Positions 15,466 through 22,589 of a DNA stretch of 37,382 bases are shown here, one piece after another. Source of the DNA: Pseudonocardia sp. (lineage in GTDB: Bacteria > Actinomycetota > Actinomycetes > Mycobacteriales > Pseudonocardiaceae); assembly GCF_025965585.1 (NCBI RefSeq), contig NZ_JAOPWR010000394.1:1-37382 (forward strand), given 5' to 3'. Every line of letters begins with the position of its first letter. Within the stretch, counting starts at the first letter, position 1. The notes beneath the pieces are model-generated. The model worked only from the letters and a program-made list of their open reading frames with translations. It was not told the origin of the DNA and searched no databases. The translations under genes and the position numbers were made by a program.

Positions 15466-16667
15466 AGCATTGGGGTGTTCGGTTCGAGCCCGCACAGCGA
15501 GCGGCCGTAGATCTCGATACCGGTGGTCGGCATCATCACGGCGTGCGTCGCCAGTGCCTGGGCGTCGCGGGAGACGAGCTGGATCGGCTGGCTCTCGTGG
15601 ATGCCGCTGGCCCCGCTGGCGTGGCGCAGCGTCTCGATCGCCTCGCCGTACAGGCGTGTCGAGTACGACACCATGCCCCAGATCTCCGGGATCTCGCCGG
15701 GGGCGTAGGGCTCGCCGGACTGCGCGTGGCGGCTGAGGATGTCGGCGGCACCGGACATCAGGTGGTCGCCCGAGCGGATCTTCATCGAGGCCTCGGCCAC
15801 GTGGTGATGGGTGATCGGCGCCTCGCTGCGCTGCCCGTAGCCGGTGTAGGCGATCGGGCCGCGGGTGGGCAGCCGCTCCATGAACAGTTCGAGCGCCGCG
15901 CTCGCCAGCCCCGGGAACGTGCCGCCGCCGCTCGTGAGGACGTAGGGGACGGCCGGGATGGTGTAGATCGGCCGGTCCTTGTTGCGTTCGCTGCGGCCCT
16001 GTCCGAGCTTGAGCTCCTCCAGGCGCAGCATGCGCTCCTCGGGGACGAACACGTTCTCCCCGACCACGCTGTTGCTGCCGGTGCCGCGCAGGCCGCTGAC
16101 GTGCCAGTCGTCGAGGATCGTGAGGTCGGCGTAGGGCATGAGGAACAGGCAGACCTCGGGCCTGCCCGCCTCGAGCTCGACGACGGCGGGCTCGGTGACC
16201 CAGGTGCCGTCCAGGCAGCCGGAGTTGAACGGCCATTTGCCGTTGAGCCGGAAGCCGGCGCCGTCGCGCTCGGCGCGGGCCGTGGGGATCAGGGTGGCGG
16301 TGCAGTGCACCGACGGGTCCCCGTCGCCGTAGACCTGTTCCTGCACCTCGTCGGGGAAGTGGGCGATCAGGAAGTCGGCGTCGGAGTAGAGGGTGGCCAC
16401 CCACGCGGTGGAGCCGCAGCCGCGGGCCAGCTCCCGGAAGATCCCGAGCTTGGTGTGGGTGTCGATCTCGTAGCCGCCGTACTCGCGGGCGCGGGTCGCC
16501 CGCAGTATCCCGGAGTCCTCGAGTGCCTTCAGGTTCTCCTTCGGCATCCGGCGCTCCGCGTGGGCCTGCGGCGCGTTGGCCCGCAGCATCGGCACCAGGT
16601 CGGCGGCCCGCTGGATCAGCTCGGCACCGGCGGAGGCCGCGGTCGGGCGTTCGGCCAGTTCGGTCAT
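15462..16667 (-). CDS. Flavin-dependent oxygenase of the acyl-CoA dehydrogenase fold (HsaA/HpaB-like), copy 1
   Basis: This 401-residue paralogue of the protein at 12838-14049 shares segment after segment: LRANAPQAHAERRMPKENLK, KWPFNSGCLDGTWV, LDDWHVSGLRGTGSNSVVGE, VFVPEERML, PIAYTGYGQRSEAPITHHHV and the C-terminal GLEPNTPML. These fit group D two-component flavin monooxygenases more than acyl-CoA dehydrogenases. It is the first gene of the operon; ATG 16667 has AAAGGAGTGGGAC before it. The 486-base upstream region carries three copies of a TTGTATnCGA-like element that may bind the neighbouring GntR regulator. No flavin reductase gene is nearby, so reduced flavin must come from elsewhere in the genome. 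Confidence 0.86.
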   Translation of the reverse strand: MTELAERPTAASAGAELIQRAADLVPMLRANAPQAHAERRMPKENLKALEDSGILRATRAREYGGYEIDTHTKLGIFRELARGCGSTAWVATLYSDADFLIAHFPDEVQEQVYGDGDPSVHCTATLIPTARAERDGAGFRLNGKWPFNSGCLDGTWVTEPAVVELEAGRPEVCLFLMPYADLTILDDWHVSGLRGTGSNSVVGENVFVPEERMLRLEELKLGQGRSERNKDRPIYTIPAVPYVLTSGGGTFPGLASAALELFMERLPTRGPIAYTGYGQRSEAPITHHHVAEASMKIRSGDHLMSGAADILSRHAQSGEPYAPGEIPEIWGMVSYSTRLYGEAIETLRHASGASGIHESQPIQLVSRDAQALATHAVMMPTTGIEIYGRSLCGLEPNTPML

Positions 16668-16875
16668 GTCCCACTCCTTTGTGGACGTGCGTCGTGGACG
16701 TGGCGCGGACGGCGCCCGTCCCCGGGCACGGTGGCGCCCGCCCCGGGACGGAGCGCTGGGTCCCGATGGCTGACACCGCGCGGTGGCTGTCGGGTGATCG
16801 CATCCGGGACCGAGAGCGTCGCGGGCACTCGGTGTACCGGCCGCCAGCTTGTGGAAGCGGGTGTATCACCCTGTG

Positions 16876-16885
16876 TTGTATACGA
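16876..16885 (+). promoter_or_regulatory. Putative GntR operator, TTGTATACGA
   Basis: TTGTATACGA is a near-palindrome and the best copy of a motif found five times in the two promoter regions of the catabolic island. The GntR/FCD family commonly binds such short TA-centred palindromes. Assignment to the neighbouring regulator is inference. Confidence 0.45.
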
Positions 16886-17075
16886 GCTGACGGTAACGAG
16901 GGTCACAGTGGGGCGTCAAGAGCTTCGTGGGATCCGGTTGCGTGAGCGGGTTCGCCCCGCCTCGTGAACAGGTGCAATGCGGTACGGCAGCCTGTCGGCC
17001 TCGGGTCGGGATGCTGTGTGGCGACGTCGTGGGCGTCGAGGACGCGCAGGGGTTTCCGGCCGACAGAGAGCCCGA

Positions 17076-17085
17076 CTGTGTACGA
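17076..17085 (+). promoter_or_regulatory. Putative GntR operator, CTGTGTACGA
   Basis: It shares TGTRTACGA with the copies at 16876 and 17120 and lies 44 bases from the latter, about four helical turns, which would suit two dimers on one DNA face. Confidence 0.4.
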
Positions 17086-17119
17086 ACTGCCGTGAACGTA
17101 GTCAGGACGAAGACACGAG

Positions 17120-17129
17120 TTGTGTACGA
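17120..17129 (+). promoter_or_regulatory. Putative GntR operator, TTGTGTACGA
   Basis: This third copy of the element upstream of the oxygenase operon lies 25 bases beyond the 3' end of the GntR gene (17154). Confidence 0.4.
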
Positions 17130-17153
17130 TTCCCGGCGCTGGTGCCGATCAGC

Positions 17154-17843
17154 TCACGCGCTGGCGAGCCCGCTGTCCCCGAGTTCGGGGGCCTGCCGCT
17201 CCTGCTCCATCTGCCGCAGTGACCAGCGGCCGGCGCGCAGGTGGGCGCGCATGGCCCCCTCCGCCCAGTCGCCGTCGCCGACCTCGAGCGCCTCGAGGAT
17301 CTCGCGGTGCGAGGCGAAGGCCCGCTCGAGGTCGGTGGGGGTGTGGTGGTGGAAGGCCTCGCGGACGAACGGCGTGGCGAGCAGCGTGGGGATGATCGCG
17401 ATCAGCTGGCGGTTGCGGGACGCCTGGTTGAGCGTGACATGGAAGTCGATGCAGAGCCGGCCGATGTGCTGCAGCTCCGGCTCGCCCGCGCCGGGCAGCA
17501 GTTGCTCCATCTCGGTGCACATCACGCTCAGCGCGTCGAAGTCGACGTTGTCGCGGGCCTGCGCCGCGCGTCGCACGCCGTAGCCCTCCAGCAGTACGCG
17601 CAGGTCGTAGATGTCGTCGAGGTCCTGCGCGGTCCACCCGACGACCAGAGCGCCGCGGTTGCGCAGGATCTGCACCAGGCCCTCTGCCTGCAGCCGGTGC
17701 AGCGCCTCGCGCACGGGCGTGCGGCTGACGCCCGCGGCGGCGGCCACGTCCTCTTCGCGCAGCCAGCTCCCCGGCGGGTACTGGCCGTTCGCGATGCCGC
17801 GCTGCAGGGCCTCGTAGGCCGCTGCTCGGGCCGAGCTCGCCAT
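17154..17843 (-). CDS. GntR-family regulator with FCD domain
   Basis: This 229-residue regulator has an N-terminal winged helix (YPPGSWLREEDVAAAAGVSR then TPVREALHRL, the canonical SRTPVREAL recognition helix) and a C-terminal all-helical FCD ligand domain. Histidines in FHVTLNQASRNRQL, HREILEALE and MRAHLRAG match the metal/ligand site of FCD proteins. It probably represses the operon at 16667 and the divergent genes at 18137 until a pathway acid or CoA ester binds. ATG 17843 is chosen for GGAGG five bases upstream and agreement with its paralogue at 19665; ATG 17861 is possible. The segment GWTAQDLDDIYDLR is almost identical in both regulators. Confidence 0.9.
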   Translation of the reverse strand: MASSARAAAYEALQRGIANGQYPPGSWLREEDVAAAAGVSRTPVREALHRLQAEGLVQILRNRGALVVGWTAQDLDDIYDLRVLLEGYGVRRAAQARDNVDFDALSVMCTEMEQLLPGAGEPELQHIGRLCIDFHVTLNQASRNRQLIAIIPTLLATPFVREAFHHHTPTDLERAFASHREILEALEVGDGDWAEGAMRAHLRAGRWSLRQMEQERQAPELGDSGLASA

Positions 17844-17900
17844 GCAGACCTCCGTCGTCATGCCCTGTAGCCATCCCACCACACCGAGCAGGGACCCTGA

Positions 17901-17910
17901 TTGGATACAA
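17901..17910 (-). promoter_or_regulatory. Putative GntR operator, TTGTATCCAA
   Basis: This copy of the shared element is on the minus strand, about 60 bases upstream of the regulator start, where a bound protein could block its promoter. Confidence 0.4.
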
Positions 17911-18041
17911 GCGTACGACACGGTGGGGGATCTTGTGTGTCTCGTGGTGGTGGGGAAGTGGCTCTGACGTCGTGATACATCCACTCAGGGATTGACCGAC
18001 CGGACGACTTCACGGGGAACTCTTGTTCTGGTTCCTCCGCC

Positions 18042-18051
18042 TCGAATACAA
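18042..18051 (-). promoter_or_regulatory. Putative GntR operator, TTGTATTCGA
   Basis: This copy of the shared element is on the minus strand, about 85 bases upstream of the VOC gene start. Confidence 0.4.
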
Positions 18052-18136
18052 TTTCGCCGCCGCTGGGTGGCCGTCTGCCACCCCCGCTCCGTTCCGGGGC
18101 CAGGCCACCGCTCCGCCGCACCTGCAGGAGGACGAC

Positions 18137-18631
18137 ATGACCGCCATCAACTACGCGGGTCTCAACCACCTCGCGCTCGTCACGAACGACATGGACAAGA
18201 CGGTGCGGTTCTATCGCGACGTCCTGGGCATGCCGCTCGTCGGCACGACGGGCAACCGCGACGAGAACTACCCGCACCGGCACTACTTCCTGAGCATCGG
18301 CCGCGGAGCCTCGATCGCGTTCTTCGAGTGGAAGGACATCGAGCTCCCGGGACGCAAGGACTCCGGCATCCCGGCGTCGGGCATCCAGTTCGACCACGTG
18401 TCGATCAGCGTCGACTCCGACGAGGACCTGGAGAACCTGCGCAAGCGCCTGCACGACGCCGGCTCCGACGTCAGCGACGTCGTCGACCACGGCCTGCTCC
18501 GGTCGGTCTACGCCACCGACCCCAACGGGATCTCGATCGAGTTCTCGGTGCCGGCCCGCGACCTGGACGCCGACCCCTGGTTCGACGACGCCGACCCCGT
18601 GGCCGCCGTGCGGGAGAAGCAGGCCGGCTGA
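18137..18631 (+). CDS. VOC-superfamily (glyoxalase/extradiol dioxygenase-like) protein
   Basis: This 164-residue vicinal-oxygen-chelate protein has two beta-alpha-beta-beta-beta modules. Likely metal ligands are His11 (GLNHLALVT), Glu64 (AFFEWKD), His87 (FDHVSIS) and Glu135 (ISIEFSV), which fits either a glyoxalase-type HEHE site or a His-His-Glu iron dioxygenase site. The hydrophilic C-terminal tail after residue 140 is longer than in glyoxalase I. In a pathway with two hydroxylating oxygenases a ring-opening dioxygenase or an epimerase/isomerase would make sense. ATG 18137 follows CAGGAGGACGAC. The lyase gene follows after 6 bases. Confidence 0.85.
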   Translation: MTAINYAGLNHLALVTNDMDKTVRFYRDVLGMPLVGTTGNRDENYPHRHYFLSIGRGASIAFFEWKDIELPGRKDSGIPASGIQFDHVSISVDSDEDLENLRKRLHDAGSDVSDVVDHGLLRSVYATDPNGISIEFSVPARDLDADPWFDDADPVAAVREKQAG

Positions 18632-18637
18632 CCCCTG

Positions 18638-19429
18638 ATGGCGATCTTCGAGGACGATCACCCGCCGATGACCACGTCGATCGGGCGGTCCACGGCCGAC
18701 GACATCTGGGTGCAGGGGTACAACCTCGCCGACGAGCTCATGGGGGAGGTCGACTTCGGCAGCGTGTTCTACCTGTTGATCACCGGCCGGCTGCCGACGC
18801 CCGGCGAGGCGAGGATCTTCAACGCCGTGCTCGTCGCGCTGGCCGATCACGGCCTGACCCCCACGGCGCTGGCCGCCCGGCTCACCTACACCGGTGCACC
18901 GGACTCGATCCAGGGCGCGGTCGCGGCCGGGGTCCTCGGCGCCGGGTCGGTGTTCCTGGGGGTCTTCGAGGACGCGGGCCGAGTGCTCACTGCGGCGGGG
19001 CCGACGGAGGCGTCGAGCGACGCCGATCTCGACCGGTTGGCCGCCGCGGTGGTGGAGGAGCACCGGGCCCGTGGGGCGCGGATCCCCGGCCTGGGGCACC
19101 CGTTCCACAAGAACGGCGACCCCCGCACGGCACGCCTGCTGGCCATGGCCCGCGAGCACGACGTGCTCGGCCCGCACACCCGGCTGATGCTGCGCGTGCA
19201 GGAGCGGGCCACGTCGCCGTCGGGCAAGCCGCTCGCGCTCAACGCGGGCGGGGCCTGCGGCGCGCTGCTGTGCGACCTCGGGATCGACACCGCGGTGCTC
19301 CGCGGCGTGGCGGTCGTCTCGCGGGCGGCGGGCGTGGTCGGGCACCTGGCGGAGGAGGCGCGCGCGCCCATGGGCCGCACGCTCTGGTACATGGCCGAGC
19401 GCGAGGCCACGTACCAGGCGCGGCGGTGA
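18638..19429 (+). CDS. Citrate-synthase-fold lyase (citryl-CoA lyase-like)
   Basis: This 263-residue protein matches the short citrate synthase-like/citryl-CoA lyase proteins, which make or break the bond between an acyl-CoA carbon and a keto acid. GLGHPFHKNGDPRTARLL (from residue 151) corresponds to the citrate synthase GxGHxxYKxxDPR motif with catalytic His154, and His71 in LADHGLTPT fits the first active-site histidine. Where relatives have a catalytic Asp (NVDG-like), this one reads LNAGGACGALL, so the acid/base Asp seems to be missing. It may catalyse a retro-aldol or Claisen cleavage of a CoA thioester made upstream. Its stop overlaps the next small frame (GTGA). Confidence 0.8.
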   Translation: MAIFEDDHPPMTTSIGRSTADDIWVQGYNLADELMGEVDFGSVFYLLITGRLPTPGEARIFNAVLVALADHGLTPTALAARLTYTGAPDSIQGAVAAGVLGAGSVFLGVFEDAGRVLTAAGPTEASSDADLDRLAAAVVEEHRARGARIPGLGHPFHKNGDPRTARLLAMAREHDVLGPHTRLMLRVQERATSPSGKPLALNAGGACGALLCDLGIDTAVLRGVAVVSRAAGVVGHLAEEARAPMGRTLWYMAEREATYQARR

Positions 19430-19620
19430 CCGGTCCGCTCGACTGCGTGCTCGTGCTCGAGGGTGTGCCGTTCCACTCCCACGACACCCGCAACACCGGC
19501 TACGCGACCGCGGTGGCCGCGGTGCAGGCCGGCGTCCACGTCCTGGACGCCGGCCTCGACCCGCCCGCGCTCCTCGGCCGCGCGGGTGGGTCTCCGCAGC
19601 GTGGTGCCCGTGCGCGATGA
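19426..19620 (+). pseudogene. HMG-CoA-lyase-like fragment (64 residues)
   Basis: From a GTG that overlaps the lyase stop (GTGA), a 64-codon frame reads MTGPLDCVLVLEGVPFHSHD and on through TRNTGYATAVAAVQAGVHVL. This matches the metal-binding strand of HMG-CoA lyase-type TIM barrels (HxHDT followed by AxxxALxAGVxxxD); the metal histidines would be His17 and His19. Both the N-terminal barrel strands and the C-terminal Gly/Cys loop are absent, so it cannot be a working lyase by itself. Its TGA overlaps an ATG (ATGA) in frame with the next regulator. It is either a decayed gene kept as a coupling frame or a small protein of new function. Confidence 0.5.
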
Positions 19621-19664
19621 TGTCCGGCGATCGGGAAGGGTCGGACGGCGGGGGAGGGACCGGG

Positions 19665-20369
19665 ATGGCGCGTGCCGCGGACATGGCCTACGAGACCATC
19701 CAGAACGCCATCGTCACCGGTGAGTACGCGCCGGGCAGCTGGCTGCGCGAGGAGGACCTGGCCGAGCGCGCCGGGGTGAGCCGCACCCCCGTCCGTGAGG
19801 CGCTGCGCCAGCTCAACATCGAGGGCTTCGTGGAGATCGTGCCCAACCGGGGCGCCCTCGTTCTCGGGTGGACCGCCCAGGACCTGGACGACATCCACGA
19901 CCTGCGGGCGCTCCTGGAGGGTTACGCCGTACGTCGCGCGGCCGAGGACCCCGGCACCGACCTCGCCGCGCTGGGCGAGCTCTGCGACGAGATGGAACGA
20001 CTTCTCGAGGAGCACGGGGACGCCCGGTTCCCCCGGATCGGGGAGCTCAGCTCCGAGTTCCACACCGCCATCTACCAGTCGTCCGGGAACCGCCAGCTCA
20101 TCGCCGTCATGCCGTCGCTGATCCAGATCCCGCTGGCGCGCGAGGGCTACCACCAGCGCACGCGCGAAGCGATCGTGCGGAGCCTGGCCCAGCACCGCGA
20201 GATCCTCGACGCCCTGTCGGCGCACGACGCGGACTGGGCCGAGTCGGCCATGCGGGCCCACATCCGTGCAGGCCGCACGTCGTTGCGACGGCAGGGCAGA
20301 TGGGCGGAGGAGGGGACAGGGCAGGAGCAACCGGCCGCCGACGCCTCGATCGAGGCCGGCGAGGTGTGA
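19665..20369 (+). CDS. GntR-family regulator with FCD domain, second copy
   Basis: This 234-residue paralogue of the regulator at 17154-17843 has a winged helix (YAPGSWLREEDLAERAGVSR, then TPVREALRQL) and an FCD domain with EFHTAIYQSSGNRQL, HREILDALS and MRAHIRAGR histidine positions. The stretch GWTAQDLDDIHDLRALLEGY is nearly the same in both copies, which speaks for duplication within this locus. ATG 19665 is preceded by GGGGGAGGGACCGGG; ATG 19617 in the same frame overlaps the preceding stop but adds a glycine-rich leader with no counterpart in the paralogue. The two regulators may sense different intermediates or form heterodimers. Confidence 0.9.
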   Translation: MARAADMAYETIQNAIVTGEYAPGSWLREEDLAERAGVSRTPVREALRQLNIEGFVEIVPNRGALVLGWTAQDLDDIHDLRALLEGYAVRRAAEDPGTDLAALGELCDEMERLLEEHGDARFPRIGELSSEFHTAIYQSSGNRQLIAVMPSLIQIPLAREGYHQRTREAIVRSLAQHREILDALSAHDADWAESAMRAHIRAGRTSLRRQGRWAEEGTGQEQPAADASIEAGEV

Positions 20370-20516
20370 AGACCTTTCCCCCACCGCCGCGGGGTCGAGC
20401 CCGGATGGGGATCCGCTCGCGTTCGGGGTTGTCGAGCGCGGCCTGGTGCGGTGTGCCGACGGGTCATCCCCGACGCAGGTTGGAGGGTGGCTACGTGGAC
20501 GACGACGTCTCGCCCG

Positions 20517-21713
20517 TCACCAGGTCACGGGGAGGGCCGTCAGCCCGCCGGTGAGCACGTCCGAGCGCACCTGCAGCTGCTCGACGGGCACCGCGAGCGC
20601 GAGCGTCGGGAAGCGCGCGGGCAGGGCGGCGAACACCGCCTGCAGCTCGATGCGGGCCAGGCCCGCGCCGATGCAGAAACGGGGACCGTGCCCGAACGCG
20701 AGATGCGGGTTGGCCGTGCGCGTCACGTCGAAGCGGTCGGCGTCGGCGAACACCTCGGGATCGCGGTTGGCGACGCTGACGGCCAGCAGCACCGCGTCAC
20801 CGCTGCGAATGTGCACGCCTGCGACGTCGATGTCGGCCTGGGCGTAGCGGGGGAGGCCACCCCCGCCGGGCGCGCCGAGCCGCAGGATCTCCTCGACCGC
20901 GCCGGCCACGCGGCCGGGATCGTTCCGGAGGGCGTCGGCCTGACCGGGGTGGGCGAGCAGAAGGAGCGTGCCGACGTCGATCCGGGTCACCGTGGTCTCG
21001 TGTCCGGCGAACAGCAGCATCGCGCCGAGCCCGGCGACCCGGCCGTCGGCGTCCGGGCCGTCGACGGTTGCGACGAGATCGGAGATCACGTCCTCGCCGG
21101 GCTCTGCGCGCTTGCGGACGACGAGCTCGCGCATGTACCCGAACAGCTGGCCGAGCGCGGCGGTCGAGGCCGCCCGGTCGTTCAGGTTGCACGCCCCGGC
21201 CGACCACGCGCTGAAGCGGTGGCGGTCGGCGAAGGGCACGCCGAGCAGCTCGCAGATCACCAGCACGGGCAGCGGGAACGACAGCACCTCGTGCAGGTCC
21301 GCGGGCGAGCCGTGCGCGGCGAGCTCGTCGAGCAGGCCGTCAACCAGGTCCTCGACGTGGGCCCGCAGCCGGCTCATCCGGCGCGCCGAGAAGGCCGGGG
21401 TGAGGACCTTGCGCATGGCGGCGTGGTCGGCGGCCTCGGTGGCCGCAGTGCCCATCGGGCCGCCGAGCACGGCGGACCCGGAGATCCGCGCGGCGTTCTC
21501 GGGGTCGGGGTGCGAGCGGCCCAGCCGGGGATCGGCGAACAGCGCCCTGGCCTCGGCGTAGCCGGTCACCAGCCAGGCGACGTCGCCTGCGGCCGTCCGC
21601 ACCGGGTTGATCGGCGCGGTGCAGGCCAGCGTCCGGTACGTCGGGCCGACGTCGAGGATGTCGGGGCGCGGGAACGGGAGCTGCGGAAGCGCGGACGTGG
21701 GCGTGGTGGTCAT
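20517..21713 (-). CDS. Cytochrome P450
   Basis: This 398-residue soluble bacterial class I P450 shows the I-helix oxygen motif AGHETT (236-241), ExxR motif Glu275-Arg278 (EEILRLG), and heme loop FGHGPRFCIGAG with thiolate Cys347. The residue two before the cysteine is Arg rather than the commoner His, which is tolerated in the family. It needs a ferredoxin and reductase, neither of which is encoded here. ATG 21713 overlaps the stop of the membrane protein upstream (ATGA). It lies next to the catabolic island but on a separate transcript, so it may or may not take part in it. Substrate unknown. Confidence 0.93.
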   Translation of the reverse strand: MTTTPTSALPQLPFPRPDILDVGPTYRTLACTAPINPVRTAAGDVAWLVTGYAEARALFADPRLGRSHPDPENAARISGSAVLGGPMGTAATEAADHAAMRKVLTPAFSARRMSRLRAHVEDLVDGLLDELAAHGSPADLHEVLSFPLPVLVICELLGVPFADRHRFSAWSAGACNLNDRAASTAALGQLFGYMRELVVRKRAEPGEDVISDLVATVDGPDADGRVAGLGAMLLFAGHETTVTRIDVGTLLLLAHPGQADALRNDPGRVAGAVEEILRLGAPGGGGLPRYAQADIDVAGVHIRSGDAVLLAVSVANRDPEVFADADRFDVTRTANPHLAFGHGPRFCIGAGLARIELQAVFAALPARFPTLALAVPVEQLQVRSDVLTGGLTALPVTW

Positions 21714-22360
21714 GAGGGCCTCCCGGCCGGGTCGAGGGAACGCATGCGGGCGGCCCGGCGACGGACGGTCCAGACACCGACCGGGCCGATGAGGACGACG
21801 GCCAGCAGCGGTGACGCGACCATCACCGCGCCCGGAGTGAGCACGAACGACAGGGCGATGACGCACGCGGCGTGCACGACGAGAGCCGCCCCCCAGACCG
21901 CGGTCATCCGCCGCATCCCGGCGCGGTGCCCTGGCGAGGCCCAGAGGCCCTCGAACGCCGGCCGCTCGGCCGCCGCGGCCAGCTGGCGTCCGATCACGAA
22001 CACGAGCGGGCGCGACGCGGCCAGCGAGGCGAGGAACACGACACCGATCGTCCCTGTGAGGAAGGCCCCCTGCACCAGCAGGAACCAGGCGCTGTGGAAC
22101 AGCAGGCCGCCGGCCAGCCCGACGACGATGGCGCTCAGGCTCACCAGCGCCGTGCCGTCGACCCGCCGTGTCCGCAGTGCTGTCGCGGCGATGCCGGCCG
22201 CCGGGAAGACCGACCCCACCGCCAGCGCCACCAGCTGGGACGATCCCAGTGCGGTGAGCAGCTCGTAGGCGGCGAGAGGCGCGAGGATGTTGAGCAGCAG
22301 AGCAGGGGCCGCGGCGCGGCGGAGATGGCCGCCCGCGGCCGGTGAAGCGGTGGTGGTCAT
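21710..22360 (-). CDS. VC0807-like multispanning membrane protein
   Basis: This 216-residue protein has about six hydrophobic helices: ALLLNILAPLAAYELLTALG, LVALAVGSVFPAAGIAATAL, ALVSLSAIVVGLAGGLLFHS, FLLVQGAFLTGTIGVVFLAS, TAVWGAALVVHAACVIALSF and SPLLAVVLIGPVGVWTVRRR. Topology and pattern resemble VC0807-family or intracellular-septation-like proteins of unknown role. ATG 22360 is chosen because the leader in front of it is not membrane-like. Its stop overlaps the P450 start (ATGA), so expression is coupled; a link to the P450 substrate is possible but not shown. Confidence 0.7.
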   Translation of the reverse strand: MTTTASPAAGGHLRRAAAPALLLNILAPLAAYELLTALGSSQLVALAVGSVFPAAGIAATALRTRRVDGTALVSLSAIVVGLAGGLLFHSAWFLLVQGAFLTGTIGVVFLASLAASRPLVFVIGRQLAAAAERPAFEGLWASPGHRAGMRRMTAVWGAALVVHAACVIALSFVLTPGAVMVASPLLAVVLIGPVGVWTVRRRAARMRSLDPAGRPS

Positions 22361-22589
22361 GACGAGAACGCTAGGCAGCGGGCACGCCATGGGCGTCCAC
22401 CCACGGTTCGGACCCCGCCTCCACCCGCGGGTGGACGTTCACCTACTCGCTCACGGGGCGACGAGGTACAGGCTGTAGGCGACCACGAGCTCGCTGGCCA
22501 GGAAGCACGGCGCGGCGGCGGTCAGGCGCCGCCGGGCGAGGTGGACGGCGCCGTCCGGCCGGTGAACACCAGCGGTCCGGTTGGGCGTA

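Larger units (their letters stand above)
16668..17153 (-). promoter_or_regulatory. Promoter and leader region of the oxygenase operon
   Basis: These 486 bases hold no convincing gene. They contain three matches to one element (16876-16885, 17076-17085, 17120-17129) and the small inverted repeat GGTGTATCACC at 16860-16870. Nearer the gene, GGCGCCCG plus CCCGGG occurs twice as an imperfect direct repeat (16711-16726 and 16733-16747). The long leader and spaced elements suggest control by a GntR-type repressor; the transcript start is not known. Confidence 0.55.
17844..18136. promoter_or_regulatory. Divergent promoter region between GntR gene and VOC gene
   Basis: This 293-base divergent intergenic region serves the regulator (minus) and the VOC/lyase unit (plus). 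It holds minus-strand copies of the shared element at 17901-17910 (TTGTATCCAA) and 18042-18051 (TTGTATTCGA). A weaker TGTATCACG at 17971-17979 resembles the TGTATCACC near 16862. This suggests autoregulation and joint control of both arms of the island. Confidence 0.5.

Noticed and set aside
17858-19684. A 608-codon open frame on the minus strand
   Set aside because: It is antisense to the VOC and lyase genes, which have clear family matches on the plus strand.
20451-22268. A 605-codon open frame on the plus strand
   Set aside because: It is antisense to the P450 and the membrane protein, both well supported on the minus strand.
22451-22589. A short minus-strand frame ending LASELVVAYSLYLVAP
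   Set aside because: It is a membrane-like tail of about 40 residues without a start or partner; too little to call a gene, perhaps a remnant.
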